The notes beneath the pieces are model-generated. The model did not search any database, was not told the DNA's origin, and saw only the letters and a program-made list of their open reading frames with translations. From Phocaeicola plebeius DSM 17135 (lineage in GTDB: Bacteria; Bacteroidota; Bacteroidia; Bacteroidales; Bacteroidaceae): a DNA stretch of 64,000 nt. A program made the position numbers and the translations under genes. The stretch lies in NCBI RefSeq assembly GCF_000187895.1, contig NZ_DS990119.1, positions 434,001 to 498,000 on the forward strand. The letters are read 5' to 3'. Shown piece by piece: positions 27,989 through 36,442 of this stretch (position 1 is the first letter of the stretch; each line of letters begins with the position of its first letter).

Positions 27989-30433
27989 TTATTTCATCAT
28001 CGTAGCCAGTGAAGCCAGCATCGTAGCCAGCGAAGCAAACGAAGTCGCATTCGATACCACAGTGGCAAAATTGAACTTCTTCGTCTTGTTCGGCACCACG
28101 ATTTCGCAGCCCGGCTCAATCTGTTTCTTTCCGCTGCCCTTCACCTCGGCCACCTGTCCGTTCATATAAATAATGAACTTCTGGCTCTTCTTGGCATTGG
28201 CAGAGTAGCCTCCCGCCTGGCTCAGGTAGTACTTCACGCTCTTGCCCTTGGCATACGACACCGTGTTCGGCATCATCACCGCTCCGTTCACCTTCACCGT
28301 ATTGTTGTATTCCGGCACCGTCAGCACATCGCCCTCGCGCAGCACCAGGTCGGCATCACCGCCCGGGTTGGCCAGCGCCGCTTCCAGGTCAATACCCACC
28401 GTGAACGTGCTGTCCACCTTCAGTCCCAGCGAAGTAGCCAGGGTCTCACCGATTTCCCGGCGCACCATCTTCACCACATCTTCCATGCGGCGCAGTTCCT
28501 CCTCGTTGGCCACACGGCGCAACTTGGCTCCCCGCACATACGCATAGCGGCTCACCCCTCCGGCCCGCTGAATCAGGCTGCTCAGGCGTTCGCTCTTCGT
28601 ACTCAGCGTATACTCACCCCGGTACAGCACCTCGCCGTCCACCGTCACGTTCACCTGCTCGTTGTAGCTCGGGCTGCGGCGCACGAACACCTGGTCGTAA
28701 GGTTGCAGTTCAAATCCCGCCTCACCGTCCACCACGAAGCCGTCCTTCAGGCCGAACGAGAAATTCTGTCCGATCATGTCCGGTTCCGTCGTCCCTTTCG
28801 GGTCACGGATGCGCCGCGACACGTCCACACGCACCAGCGAAGCCGATTCCTTCAGTCCGCCCGCCGTAATCACCAGGTCCTCCAGGCTCATGTGGTCGGC
28901 ATACGTATAGCTTCCCGGTTTGTTCACCTCCCCGCTGATGGTCACCTTGCCCATGTCCTGCAAGTCGTGGATACTCGGAATATACAAAATGTCATTCTTC
29001 TGCAAGGCGATGTCGGGCGAAGTTCCCTTCAGAATCCCTTCGATGTCCACCGGCAGCACCTCCTTCGTCAGGTTTTCCCGTTCACGATACAGCACCGCGC
29101 GTCCCGTAAACGCATCCCCCAGCAGTCCGTCGGCCTTTTCCACCAGCTGGCGCACCGTGTTAAGCGAACCGCTCAGTTCGAACACACCCGGATGATACAC
29201 CGCGCCCTTCACCTCCAGACGGTTGTTGAAGCGGTTCAGGATAGAATCCACCGTCACCACATCCCCGTCTATTAATTTAAACGCAGAATAGTCTATATCG
29301 TTCACCGTTTTTACGGAAAATTCTTTTCCATCTTTTCGTAACACCCTGATACTCTTCTTGTAAGCATCCGAAGAAAATCCGCCGGCATACTTCAGCAACG
29401 TCGCGGCCGACTCCCCGTTCTTCATTTCATAGAACATCGGGCGTTTCACCTTACCCGTAATCTTCACCAGTTCGTCGTAGGTAGGCACAATCACCACATC
29501 ACCGTCCTGCAGGCGGATGTCGTCCTGAATCTGCCCCTTCATGATGTACTCGTACACATCCAGCCGGGCAATCGTCTTTCCGCCACGGGCCACCTGCACG
29601 TTACGCAAGCTACCGATGTCGCTCACCCCGCCCGACGCATACAAGGCATGAAACACCGTCGAGAGCGACGACAGGGCATACGTACCCGGCGCTCTCACCT
29701 CTCCCATCACGTTCACCTGGATGGTGCGGATGTTCCCCAGCGTCACCTGTATGTTATTGGCCGAATCCGCATAAATCTTGCCCAGTTCCTGCTTCAGCAG
29801 CTGGCGGGCATCCTTAATGGTCATGTTGTTCAGGTATACCGGACCCAGATTGGTGATGTTCACGTAGCCGTCGGGCGAAATCTCCAGCCGCATGGTATTC
29901 TGGCTGGCCCCCCACACGTCGACAATCACCTCGTCGCCCGGTCCCAGCCGGTAGTTCTCCGGAGTAGCCATATTCAGGTTCGGCTGGAAAGTAAGCTGTT
30001 CAATGTTGAAAATATTGCGACCGAACACGTCATTCTCGCTGGCCGTCGACACCTTCAGCTCCTGACGTTTCTTCATGGTCTCCTTCATCTCGTCCGTATT
30101 CGCACCTTCAAGGGCCGCCTCTCCGTCAGTCGCATTGGCCACCGTCGTCTTCCGCGCCCTCGTACCGGTGTCCAGTCCCGAAGCGTCCCCCGTCAGCGAA
30201 GAAGAGCCCGAAGTGGAAGTGCCCGAATACTGAGACTTCAAGCGCAACAACTGTTCCTGAGTAGCCCCCTTTGAAAGCAGTTCCATGGCAATGGTCTGCT
30301 GGTCTTTCCCCTGCTGAAGTGCTTGCTGTACATATTCTATCACCTGGCTGTCGGTCATTCCGCTTTGGGCATACACAGCCGGCCCTCCCAGCAGAAACAA
30401 CCACAGCACAACTCTAGCGAACTGTTTTCTCAT
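27989..30433 (-). CDS. Large SLBB-domain polysaccharide export protein (Wza-like)
   Basis: 814 residues with a signal peptide (to about residue 22). A polysaccharide-export domain begins near NYRLGPGDEVIVDVWGASQ, followed by several SLBB domains (for example VNVMGEVRAPGTYALSS, VTISGEVNKPGSYTYAD, VNVTVDGEVLYRGEYTLS, VKVNGAVMMPNTVSYA). A hydrophobic C-terminus (ATVVSNATSFASLATMLASL) could be an outer-membrane helix. It probably forms or gates a capsule or exopolysaccharide pore. A second, smaller Wza-like lipoprotein is encoded at 36443; the two may serve the same or separate polymers. Confidence 0.9.
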   Translation of the reverse strand: MRKQFARVVLWLFLLGGPAVYAQSGMTDSQVIEYVQQALQQGKDQQTIAMELLSKGATQEQLLRLKSQYSGTSTSGSSSLTGDASGLDTGTRARKTTVANATDGEAALEGANTDEMKETMKKRQELKVSTASENDVFGRNIFNIEQLTFQPNLNMATPENYRLGPGDEVIVDVWGASQNTMRLEISPDGYVNITNLGPVYLNNMTIKDARQLLKQELGKIYADSANNIQVTLGNIRTIQVNVMGEVRAPGTYALSSLSTVFHALYASGGVSDIGSLRNVQVARGGKTIARLDVYEYIMKGQIQDDIRLQDGDVVIVPTYDELVKITGKVKRPMFYEMKNGESAATLLKYAGGFSSDAYKKSIRVLRKDGKEFSVKTVNDIDYSAFKLIDGDVVTVDSILNRFNNRLEVKGAVYHPGVFELSGSLNTVRQLVEKADGLLGDAFTGRAVLYRERENLTKEVLPVDIEGILKGTSPDIALQKNDILYIPSIHDLQDMGKVTISGEVNKPGSYTYADHMSLEDLVITAGGLKESASLVRVDVSRRIRDPKGTTEPDMIGQNFSFGLKDGFVVDGEAGFELQPYDQVFVRRSPSYNEQVNVTVDGEVLYRGEYTLSTKSERLSSLIQRAGGVSRYAYVRGAKLRRVANEEELRRMEDVVKMVRREIGETLATSLGLKVDSTFTVGIDLEAALANPGGDADLVLREGDVLTVPEYNNTVKVNGAVMMPNTVSYAKGKSVKYYLSQAGGYSANAKKSQKFIIYMNGQVAEVKGSGKKQIEPGCEIVVPNKTKKFNFATVVSNATSFASLATMLASLATMMK

Positions 30434-30462
30434 TTTATTGTCTACGTTTTTGGTTTTAATGA

Positions 30463-30470
30463 CAAAGATA
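30463..30470 (-). promoter_or_regulatory. -7 box of the SLBB gene
   Basis: TATCTTTG on the minus strand, 30 nt before the ATG at 30433, with a near-consensus -33 (CTTG) 19 nt further upstream. Confidence 0.5.
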
Positions 30471-30651
30471 CATGAAAAAAAATAACCACCAAGCCCCCAG
30501 GGAAAGGAATTACGGCATGGAAACCGAAAAATAGTAAAATCAGACTGTTCCCGCGGTCAATTTACAGGAAACATTCGGGCTTCAAAATATAAATAAAGTT
30601 AACAAGGTGCATTTTTCTGTACATTTTATATGTTACATAACATAAAACCCT

Positions 30652-30730
30652 TACCTTTGCACTGTGTTTTTCATGGTATTAGATTTAAGGTTAATGAAGA
30701 TTGGGAGTCTGGGAAGATTCCCTTTTTTTA
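30652..30730 (+). ncRNA. Probable small RNA with its own promoter and terminator
   Basis: A strong -7 box TACCTTTG (30652-30659) is followed by about 65 nt with no credible ORF and a compact terminator: GGGAGTCT (30703-30710), loop GGGA, AGATTCCC (30715-30722), then seven T residues. The transcript would run from about 30666 to 30730. Its body (ggtattagatttaagg) resembles what I remember of a repeated Bacteroides intergenic small-RNA family; I could not verify this. It lies in the 398-nt gap between the SLBB gene and the WecA-like gene; the remainder of that gap is AT-rich repeat and the SLBB promoter. Confidence 0.65.
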
Positions 30731-30754
30731 TGTCCTTTTCCAGGAAGTTAAAAG

Positions 30755-30840
30755 CGAACAGTTAAAAAGTAAAAGCGGTACAGTCACCGCATTTCACTTT
30801 TCCCTATTCATTCTTCATTTTTCATTATCAATTATTTCAT
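30755..30840 (+). repeat. AT-rich dispersed intergenic repeat
   Basis: aaaagcgaacagttaaaaag followed by ttcattcttcatttttcatt, the two modules (AGTTAAAA-type and TTCATTATTC-type) that recur between genes across the window (for example 16180, 23670, 33030). Confidence 0.6.
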
Positions 30841-31938
30841 TCTTCTTTTCTTGATCACCTGGTTAAACCACAGGTGAAGCAGCGTCCACGCCACCACGTC
30901 AATCACGAACACCAGCGTGTTGTTCATATACTGTATGGCCGTGATGGTAAACGCACAGAAGCAGGCCGACATCAGCTGGATAGTCACCATCGCCTTGCGG
31001 GGCGAGAAACCCATCTCCAGGAACTTGTGATGAATATGCGTCTTGTCGGGCATGAACAGCGGCCGTCTGTTGCGCGCACGGCGCAGCACCACACGTACCA
31101 CGTCCAGACACGGTACCATCAGCACGCTGAACGATACCAGCACCGGACTGCTCTTCACCCTCAGCAGCATATCCGGCTCGTACATGCAGTATTTGATGAC
31201 AAAAAAGCTCAGAATAAATCCCAGCGTCAAGCTGCCCGTATCCCCCATGAAAATCTTGCGCCCCATGTCGGCATTTCCGAACACGTTGTACGAGAAGAAC
31301 GGGATGATTACCCCCACCGTCACGAACGCCAGCATGGCATAGCTCCACATCTGGAAATGCACGAACAGCACCCCGAACACCAGCAGTGCCACCATGCTCA
31401 GCCCCGACGCCAGTCCGTCGATACCGTCAATCAGGTTGATGGCATTGGTGATGAACACCACCAGCAGCATGGTCAGCGGAATGCCCACCGCCTCCGGAAT
31501 GAGGTAAATGCCAAAAAGCCCGTAGAAATTGTTGATGTACAAGCCCGCCAGCGGAAACATGGCCGCCGAGATAATCTGCACCAGGAACTTCCGGCGATAG
31601 CGCACCCCCACCAGGTCGTCACCGATACCTATAATATATAATAAGGTCATTCCGCCCATCAGGAAAAGAAACTCAGACACCTGCGTCTCCGCCTCCCTCT
31701 CCTGCGGTCCGATGCCCAGCACCAGCCGCAAGGCCGTAAACACACAGACTGAAAAAAGAATCACCGGAAAAAACGTCACTCCGCCCAGACGGGGCACCGG
31801 ACGCTTGTGCACCTTCCGTTCATCGGGCACGTCGAACAGACGCTTCCGCATGGAAATAATCAATACGTTCGGAATGATGATACGGCCCAGAATCACCGCC
31901 GAGATAAAGGCCAGGATAACGATATACAGATTTTCCAT
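30832..31938 (-). CDS. WecA/TagO-like undecaprenyl-phosphate sugar-1-phosphate transferase
   Basis: 368 residues, about 10-11 membrane helices. The family motifs are present: NAINLIDGIDGLASG (Asp pair), FMGDTGSLTLGF, and DKTHIHHKFLEMGFS. It transfers a HexNAc-1-phosphate (often GlcNAc) from UDP-sugar to undecaprenyl phosphate at the inner membrane and so can start the repeat unit built by the glycosyltransferases at 40-49.8 kb. It is transcribed away from that operon, and is the only initiating transferase seen in the window. Confidence 0.92.
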   Translation of the reverse strand: MENLYIVILAFISAVILGRIIIPNVLIISMRKRLFDVPDERKVHKRPVPRLGGVTFFPVILFSVCVFTALRLVLGIGPQEREAETQVSEFLFLMGGMTLLYIIGIGDDLVGVRYRRKFLVQIISAAMFPLAGLYINNFYGLFGIYLIPEAVGIPLTMLLVVFITNAINLIDGIDGLASGLSMVALLVFGVLFVHFQMWSYAMLAFVTVGVIIPFFSYNVFGNADMGRKIFMGDTGSLTLGFILSFFVIKYCMYEPDMLLRVKSSPVLVSFSVLMVPCLDVVRVVLRRARNRRPLFMPDKTHIHHKFLEMGFSPRKAMVTIQLMSACFCAFTITAIQYMNNTLVFVIDVVAWTLLHLWFNQVIKKRRMK

Positions 31939-31969
31939 AACAATCTTGGTTGAATATTGAATATTATTG

Positions 31970-31977
31970 CAAAGTTA
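31970..31977 (-). promoter_or_regulatory. -7 box of the WecA-like gene
   Basis: TAACTTTG on the minus strand, 31 nt before the start, with GTTG at the -33 position (19-nt spacing). Confidence 0.55.
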
Positions 31978-32021
31978 CATTTTTATTTCATATCTGCAAC
32001 AGAATCGCTTCCCGGCGTACA

Positions 32022-32051
32022 TAAAAAAAACGGGAGTCAAAGCTCCCGTTT
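32022..32051 (-). terminator. Rho-independent terminator of the amidase gene
   Basis: AACGGGAG and CTCCCGTT pair around a 6-nt loop and are followed on the minus strand by a U-run of about eight; the stem overlaps the last bases of the amidase gene. Confidence 0.8.
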
Positions 32052-32483
32052 CACTTCAAAGCAAGGACACGCCTTGGTCCACTCATCCGGTTCCACCACC
32101 CCGTCGCCGTCCAGGTCCGGACTCAGGTCGCGGTGGCCCACCACCTGCGTGATGCCCGGGAAATCCGCCTTCAGCACCCTCACCAGAATCCGCAGCGAAC
32201 GCTTCTGCAGCTCCGTGCGCGTATCTGCCGGGCGGCCCTGCTCATCCAGTCCCCCTTCGTACGCGATGCCGATACTCCGCTCGTTGTAGCCCCGTGCATG
32301 CGCCCCGGCCCGTTCCACCGGACGCATGGTGCAGATTTCTCCGTCCGTGCGCACATAGTAATGATAGCCGCAGCACTTGAAGCCCCGTTTCCGGTGCATC
32401 CTGGTCAGTTCAGCAGGCGAGAGCGGACTATCCGCCCTCGTTGCTGTACAATGAATCACAATCATGTCAATTTTTCTCATCAC
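32037..32483 (-). CDS. N-acetylmuramoyl-L-alanine amidase (Amidase_2, phage-type)
   Basis: 148 residues, no signal peptide. Zn ligands are suggested by IVIHCTATRAD (first His), HYYVRTDGEI, and VVGHRDLSPDLDGDG with a later ACPCFEV. This is the peptidoglycan amidase of the T7-lysozyme type. With the HU-like, DnaB-like and DUF4248 genes it forms a set that recurs beside Bacteroides capsule loci and looks phage-derived. Without a signal or holin it may be non-secreted. Confidence 0.87.
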   Translation of the reverse strand: MMRKIDMIVIHCTATRADSPLSPAELTRMHRKRGFKCCGYHYYVRTDGEICTMRPVERAGAHARGYNERSIGIAYEGGLDEQGRPADTRTELQKRSLRILVRVLKADFPGITQVVGHRDLSPDLDGDGVVEPDEWTKACPCFEVKREL

Positions 32484-32580
32484 AATCCGGTTTTCTCCCG
32501 GTCAGGAGGCAGAGAATACACTTCAGTACCCTGACCACAATCCATTTTACCCTAGTCATTCTCACTGCACCTCATTAAGA

Positions 32581-33018
32581 TTAAGCCCCCAGACCTTCGT
32601 CGGTTTCTTCTTCCTTCTTATACTTCACCGGCACCTTTTCGAAAGCTAGGTTGCCGATGGCCTCCTGCATCACCGTGCCCGGGCGGAACAACACACGCAC
32701 CTTGTCAATCAGCGCGTCCGTGTAAGTCTCCTCCGTGTCCGAACCGCTTCCGCTCAAGCTCAGCTGCAACGAGCCCAGTTCGCCCAGTCGCACGATTTCA
32801 CCACCCTGCAAACCTTCCGACACGATGTCTTCCAGCGCCGTCAGCACCGCCATCACGTCGGCACGGGTCACGGTACACATCTGGTGGATACGTTCCGCTA
32901 TTTCACGGATGCCCATCTCGCCGCGAGCCTGCGACTGTGCATAATACTTCACTTCACCGCTTTCACGGTCTGCCGGGTTCACACGTCCTACTACTGAATA
33001 AGTCACTGTCTTTTTCAT
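32581..33018 (-). CDS. HU-related DNA-binding protein
   Basis: 145 residues. It has the HU/IHF-like fold with helices (AERIHQMCTVTRADVMAVLTALEDIV) and beta arms (VRLGELGSLQLSLSG), but with an N-terminal extension (VTYSVVGRVNPADRESGEVKYYA) typical of the HU-related family in Bacteroidetes. C-terminal tail is acidic. Likely binds DNA in the cytoplasm; a role in the adjacent capsule locus is unknown. About 100 nt upstream of the amidase gene. Confidence 0.85.
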   Translation of the reverse strand: MKKTVTYSVVGRVNPADRESGEVKYYAQSQARGEMGIREIAERIHQMCTVTRADVMAVLTALEDIVSEGLQGGEIVRLGELGSLQLSLSGSGSDTEETYTDALIDKVRVLFRPGTVMQEAIGNLAFEKVPVKYKKEEETDEGLGA

Positions 33019-33029
33019 AAGTCAATCAA

Positions 33030-33172
33030 TTAATAGTTAATAATTAAAAGTTAAAAACGAAGAACCAATGAATGAAAAATTAAAAACGAAGACTAATGAT
33101 TTCAGGAAACGCGCGCCAATCTCTCATTATTCATTATTCATTTTTCATTCTTCATTATTCATTGTTTTTCGT
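33030..33172. repeat. AT-rich dispersed intergenic repeat
   Basis: Contains taatagttaataattaaaag and several copies of attcattattc-type sequence in opposing orientations, able to pair with each other. Lies in the leader of the HU-related gene. Confidence 0.55.
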
Positions 33173-33181
33173 TTACAAAGG

Positions 33182-33189
33182 CAAAGATA
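33182..33189 (-). promoter_or_regulatory. -7 box upstream of the HU-related gene
   Basis: TATCTTTG on the minus strand; would give a leader of about 155 nt containing the AT-rich repeat. Confidence 0.4.
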
Positions 33190-33263
33190 CGCCGCGCCGT
33201 TCCCGCCGTGTAGACTTATGAAGACATGCGAAGAAATAAGAAGAAATAAAAATTTCAAGACCG

Positions 33264-34586
33264 TCAGAACAGCTCCACTTCCATGCAGGAATTCGGCTTG
33301 CTCACCTCGCCGTGCCGGTTTTTCGCCACAATCAGTCCGCAGCGCTTTGCATCCCCGTTGCGGTCGGTACGGTGCAGCATGAGCACCAGGTCAGCATCCT
33401 GTTCAATCGAACCACTCTCACGCAAGTGCTTCAGCTCCGGCCGGTGATCGAAAGTCTGCTCCACCTGACGGTTCAGCTGGCAGGCCACGATAACCGGACA
33501 CTCCAGCGCACGGGCCAGCGCCTTCAGCCGTCGCGAGCACTCCGCCACTTCCTGTTCCCGGTTCCGTCCGGCCCTCACGTTCGTTCCCACCAGTTGCAGG
33601 TAGTCCACAATCACCATATCCAGTCCCCAGCGCGACTTCACCGTCCGGGCTCCGGCACACAGCTGGTCGATGCTCACATACGGCGTGTCGTCCACCATCA
33701 GGCGGCAATCCTCCATCCCCTTGGCCACATCCACCAGGTTCTCCACCTCCTGACTCGTCACGTAACCGCTCTTCACCTTCTTATACAAGTCGGGCACACG
33801 CATCATCAGCACACGCTCGCCCACTTCCTCGGTCATCATCTCCAGTGTGTACAGCAGCACCCGGTAGCCCTTCTCCGCGGCATGCATCGCAAACTTCAGC
33901 CCCAGCTGCGTCTTGCCCAGTCTCGGCCGTCCCGCCGTAAAGATCAGGTTGCCCGGCTGCCATCCGCCCGTCATGCGGTCCAGTTCCGGAATCCCCGTCG
34001 GGATGCCCGTCACCCCGTTCACGCTACGGCTCACCCGGTCCACGATGCGGGCACACGTCTTCTCCATCATCCCCTTCATGTTCGTCAGGTGATCTTCCAG
34101 CGGCGAGCCCTCGCGCAGCGCCATCAGGTCGTGCATCATCCCGTCCAGCACCTCATAGATATCCTGCGTCCGGTCGGCAGCAGCCCCCAGTCGCTTTGCC
34201 AGGCTCTCCACCACCGAGCGGCGCAGGTAAAACTCATACACCACGTGCACATGCTCCCAGAGGTGCGCCGAGCTGGCCAGGTTACTCGTCTTCCTGGTCA
34301 CCCCGTACGGGCCTCCCGCCTCCTCCAGCCGTCCCATCTCGGCCAGCTTATGCGCCACCATCAGCAGGTCAGGCTGCAAGCCCGCCTTCACCAGCGCCTC
34401 AATGGCCTCCCAGATATAGCGGTTGTCCTTCTTGTAGAACATCTCCGGCCGTACAAATCCGATAATCTCGTTCAGTGAATTCGTTTCCAGCATGGCAGCT
34501 CCCACCACTGCATCCTCCAGTTCTTCCGCATGCAGCAAATTCAACCCAAAACAGTTTCTCTCATCATTCATCAAAGTCTCTTTCAT
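33264..34586 (-). CDS. DnaB-like replicative helicase (phage-like)
   Basis: 440 residues. N-terminal DnaB domain (DAVVGAAMLETNSLNEIIGF, ANLASSAHLWEHV-type region) and RecA-like ATPase with Walker A GRPRLGKT, Walker B MVIVDYLQL, and LRESGSIEQDADLVLMLHR. It is shorter and more divergent than a chromosomal DnaB, and sits with HU-like, amidase and DUF4248 genes, so it is probably a mobile-element-derived paralogue and not the housekeeping helicase. Confidence 0.88.
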   Translation of the reverse strand: MKETLMNDERNCFGLNLLHAEELEDAVVGAAMLETNSLNEIIGFVRPEMFYKKDNRYIWEAIEALVKAGLQPDLLMVAHKLAEMGRLEEAGGPYGVTRKTSNLASSAHLWEHVHVVYEFYLRRSVVESLAKRLGAAADRTQDIYEVLDGMMHDLMALREGSPLEDHLTNMKGMMEKTCARIVDRVSRSVNGVTGIPTGIPELDRMTGGWQPGNLIFTAGRPRLGKTQLGLKFAMHAAEKGYRVLLYTLEMMTEEVGERVLMMRVPDLYKKVKSGYVTSQEVENLVDVAKGMEDCRLMVDDTPYVSIDQLCAGARTVKSRWGLDMVIVDYLQLVGTNVRAGRNREQEVAECSRRLKALARALECPVIVACQLNRQVEQTFDHRPELKHLRESGSIEQDADLVLMLHRTDRNGDAKRCGLIVAKNRHGEVSKPNSCMEVELF

Positions 34587-34592
34587 GGTTTT

Positions 34593-35228
34593 TTATTTTA
34601 AGATTGTATTTTGTTCAATATCTTCCGGCATCAGATATGCCTTATAACGCAAATAATTCATGGCTGTTTTCACAAAGCGCATATCACTCAGCGAGCGGAA
34701 ATAACGCTCTATATGCTTCATGGCCAGCCTTCGCTCCCTTCCCGTCATGCGGTTCCACTCCGACAGCGCCGGATAGAAATCCGTGCCGTCGCGCTCCAAC
34801 AACGCATAGTAGCGTTTCCAGAAATCGAAGAAAGCCACCTTCTCCTTCGGTTCCACCGGCCTGCCCTGTCCGCCCGTCAACGCCTCATAGAAACACATCG
34901 TCAGCTTCGACTTCACGCCCGGCACCACCTCCATCTCGAGCACGCCCAGGTCGCGCAGCGTACGCAGGAAGTCCCTCACCGCATGCTTCGACCACATGAA
35001 GCGGTCGGCCAGTTCGCCCGAGGTGCAAGTCATCTGCCCCCGCTTCAGCGCCTCCTTTCCCTTCCGGTTACAAAACTCACAACGGACATACAGGTACATA
35101 TACGCCTGTGCCGGGGTAAAGGGCGTGCCCGTATCGAGCACGCGCCCCAGTAAATTCCGCGGCACCACCAGGTAACCGCCAGTTCCCATACCCTTGAAAT
35201 CATCACTCAAATTTTTAATACTTTTCAT
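34593..35228 (-). CDS. Winged-helix, replication-associated hypothetical protein
   Basis: 211 residues. The first half suggests a winged helix (QAYMYLYVRCEFCNRKGKEA, TSGELADRFMWSKHAVRDFLRTLRDLGVLEM); the second half is helical and basic (RMTGRERRLAMKHIERYFRS). It ends 6 nt before the DnaB-like gene, a pairing seen in phage replication modules (initiator or loader plus helicase). The role is inferred from context. Confidence 0.7.
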   Translation of the reverse strand: MKSIKNLSDDFKGMGTGGYLVVPRNLLGRVLDTGTPFTPAQAYMYLYVRCEFCNRKGKEALKRGQMTCTSGELADRFMWSKHAVRDFLRTLRDLGVLEMEVVPGVKSKLTMCFYEALTGGQGRPVEPKEKVAFFDFWKRYYALLERDGTDFYPALSEWNRMTGRERRLAMKHIERYFRSLSDMRFVKTAMNYLRYKAYLMPEDIEQNTILK

Positions 35229-35727
35229 GTTATTTTATTTAAATATAAGCATACCTCTCCCATCCCGTGAAAAAACCATACTTTCACAGGTCACAGAAAT
35301 AAACACAATGACGAACGGCAGAAAAGATTTTTAGACTTTCAATTAGAAATTATAAAACTGTTTTTTCAAACATTTTTCTTTCATTCGAAACCATTTTGTT
35401 TCATTTTTCGCAACAAAGGTTGGCAAAAATTTTCTAATACAAAAATATTTCGGAAGTTTTTTGCAGAAAAATTTTTTCCGGCCCTCCGCAGGCTTCCGCC
35501 CTGTATGCCAGGGTGTTTCCACCCACCCGGCAAAACTCCGCAGGGTATTCTTCACACCCCTTTCCGCGCAAAACACACACTTCCAACAGGTTAAAAACCA
35601 ATTAACAGATTTTAAGTCAGACTTCTGAACCAGGCCCGCGCGCCCACCTTTATTTTATTAATTAAATCCCCCTCTTAAAGGGCGAAGATTTTTCAAAAAA
35701 TCCGGCTGAAGCCGGCAGAGTTTCCGC
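35229..35727. other. Non-coding stretch between the winged-helix gene and DUF4248
   Basis: No gene seen; a 77-codon minus-strand frame at 35343-35576 has no family signs. At 35414-35421 the minus strand has AACCTTTG, a weak -7 box for the gene at 35228. At the right end is the DUF4248 terminator. Confidence 0.5.
35694..35715 (-). terminator. Rho-independent terminator of the DUF4248 gene
   Basis: CCGGCT and AGCCGG form a tight GC stem followed on the minus strand by ATTTTTTG; 12 nt after the stop. Confidence 0.7.
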
Positions 35728-35997
35728 TCACGGTTCCCCTAAAAATTTTACGATCAGCTCCACTTCCGGCTTCAGGTAAAACCGCCGGTTTTTGTCATAG
35801 CCCGCCGCTTCGAGCGCTTTCTCCAGTTCGGCGCACCGCTTGATCCAGCGGGCCAGCCCCTGCAAGGCCGTTTTCTTGCCCGCCTGCGGAAAATACAGCT
35901 GGGCCAGCTCCGTTTTTCGGTACACCCTGGGGCGGAACGGCGCGTCTTCCACCTCCGCTGCCGTTCCGAATCTCGTTTTCTGTTGCATGTAGTTCAT
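35728..35997 (-). CDS. DUF4248 family protein
   Basis: 89 residues. RPRVYRKTELAQLYFPQAGKK, then ARWIKRCAELEKAL, and the ending VELIVKFLGEP match the DUF4248 pattern (YxKxELAxLYFP ... WIKRCPEL ... IVKYLGEP). Likely a small DNA-binding protein by its helical, basic character. Typically found beside HU-related and amidase genes in Bacteroides, as here. Function unknown. Confidence 0.85.
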   Translation of the reverse strand: MNYMQQKTRFGTAAEVEDAPFRPRVYRKTELAQLYFPQAGKKTALQGLARWIKRCAELEKALEAAGYDKNRRFYLKPEVELIVKFLGEP

Positions 35998-36120
35998 ATT
36001 CTATTCCTTTAATTTATTGTTATAAATTTACTCATTTTCAGTGAGATATGCAAGTTTTCCACCCGGTTTTCAATCGATTTTCCCATCTTTTTTCACACTT
36101 TTCCGCGCCGTCCTTTCCGG

Positions 36121-36230
36121 AAACGCCAGCACGTTTCCCTTCAGGCGCAAGTGCATTTCACCCGAAACGCAAGTACGTTTTCCCTCAAACGCCGAAGCAT
36201 TTTTACACAAACACGGGCGCGTTTTTTGTA
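36121..36230 (+). repeat. Second five-unit array, exact 22-bp period
   Basis: Units begin at 36121, 36143, 36165, 36187 and 36209. Unit 3 is the best copy: AAACGCAAGTACGTTT plus a 6-nt linker TCCCTC. The core and period match the array at 3462-3571 more than 32 kb away; unit 3 of each shares GAAACGYAAGTACGTYTT. The array sits between the divergent DUF4248 and wza genes, 70 nt upstream of the wza promoter. Confidence 0.8.
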
Positions 36231-36278
36231 CAAACATACATATCCATGCCCCAGAGGGCAGAAAACCACGCAAAAACG

Positions 36279-36309
36279 TTGCTTTCCAACAAAATAAATA
36301 TTACTTTTG
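36279..36309 (+). promoter_or_regulatory. Promoter of the capsule/exopolysaccharide operon
   Basis: -33 TTG at 36279-36281 and -7 TACTTTTG at 36302-36309, about 20 nt apart. The leader to the wza ATG at 36443 is about 125 nt. No UpxY/UpxZ antiterminator gene precedes the operon. Confidence 0.6.
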
Positions 36310-36442
36310 CAACGCTATTACAAAAAACAAGAGCTTACCTTCCCGGCCTTGTGCATGGGAGCGGTAACGGCGAAACACGCCCTGAACACATGGATTGTGC
36401 CCGCCGACAAACGAAACTAGAAATTCAAAGACGTAAAGAGAT

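Noticed and set aside
35343-35576. Minus-strand 77-codon frame as a gene
   Set aside because: Runs through a low-complexity intergenic region, has no family features and no well-placed promoter.
32037-35997. Complete prophage
   Set aside because: Only amidase, HU-like, DnaB-like, winged-helix and DUF4248 genes are present; no integrase, terminase, capsid or tail genes nor att-like repeats were seen.
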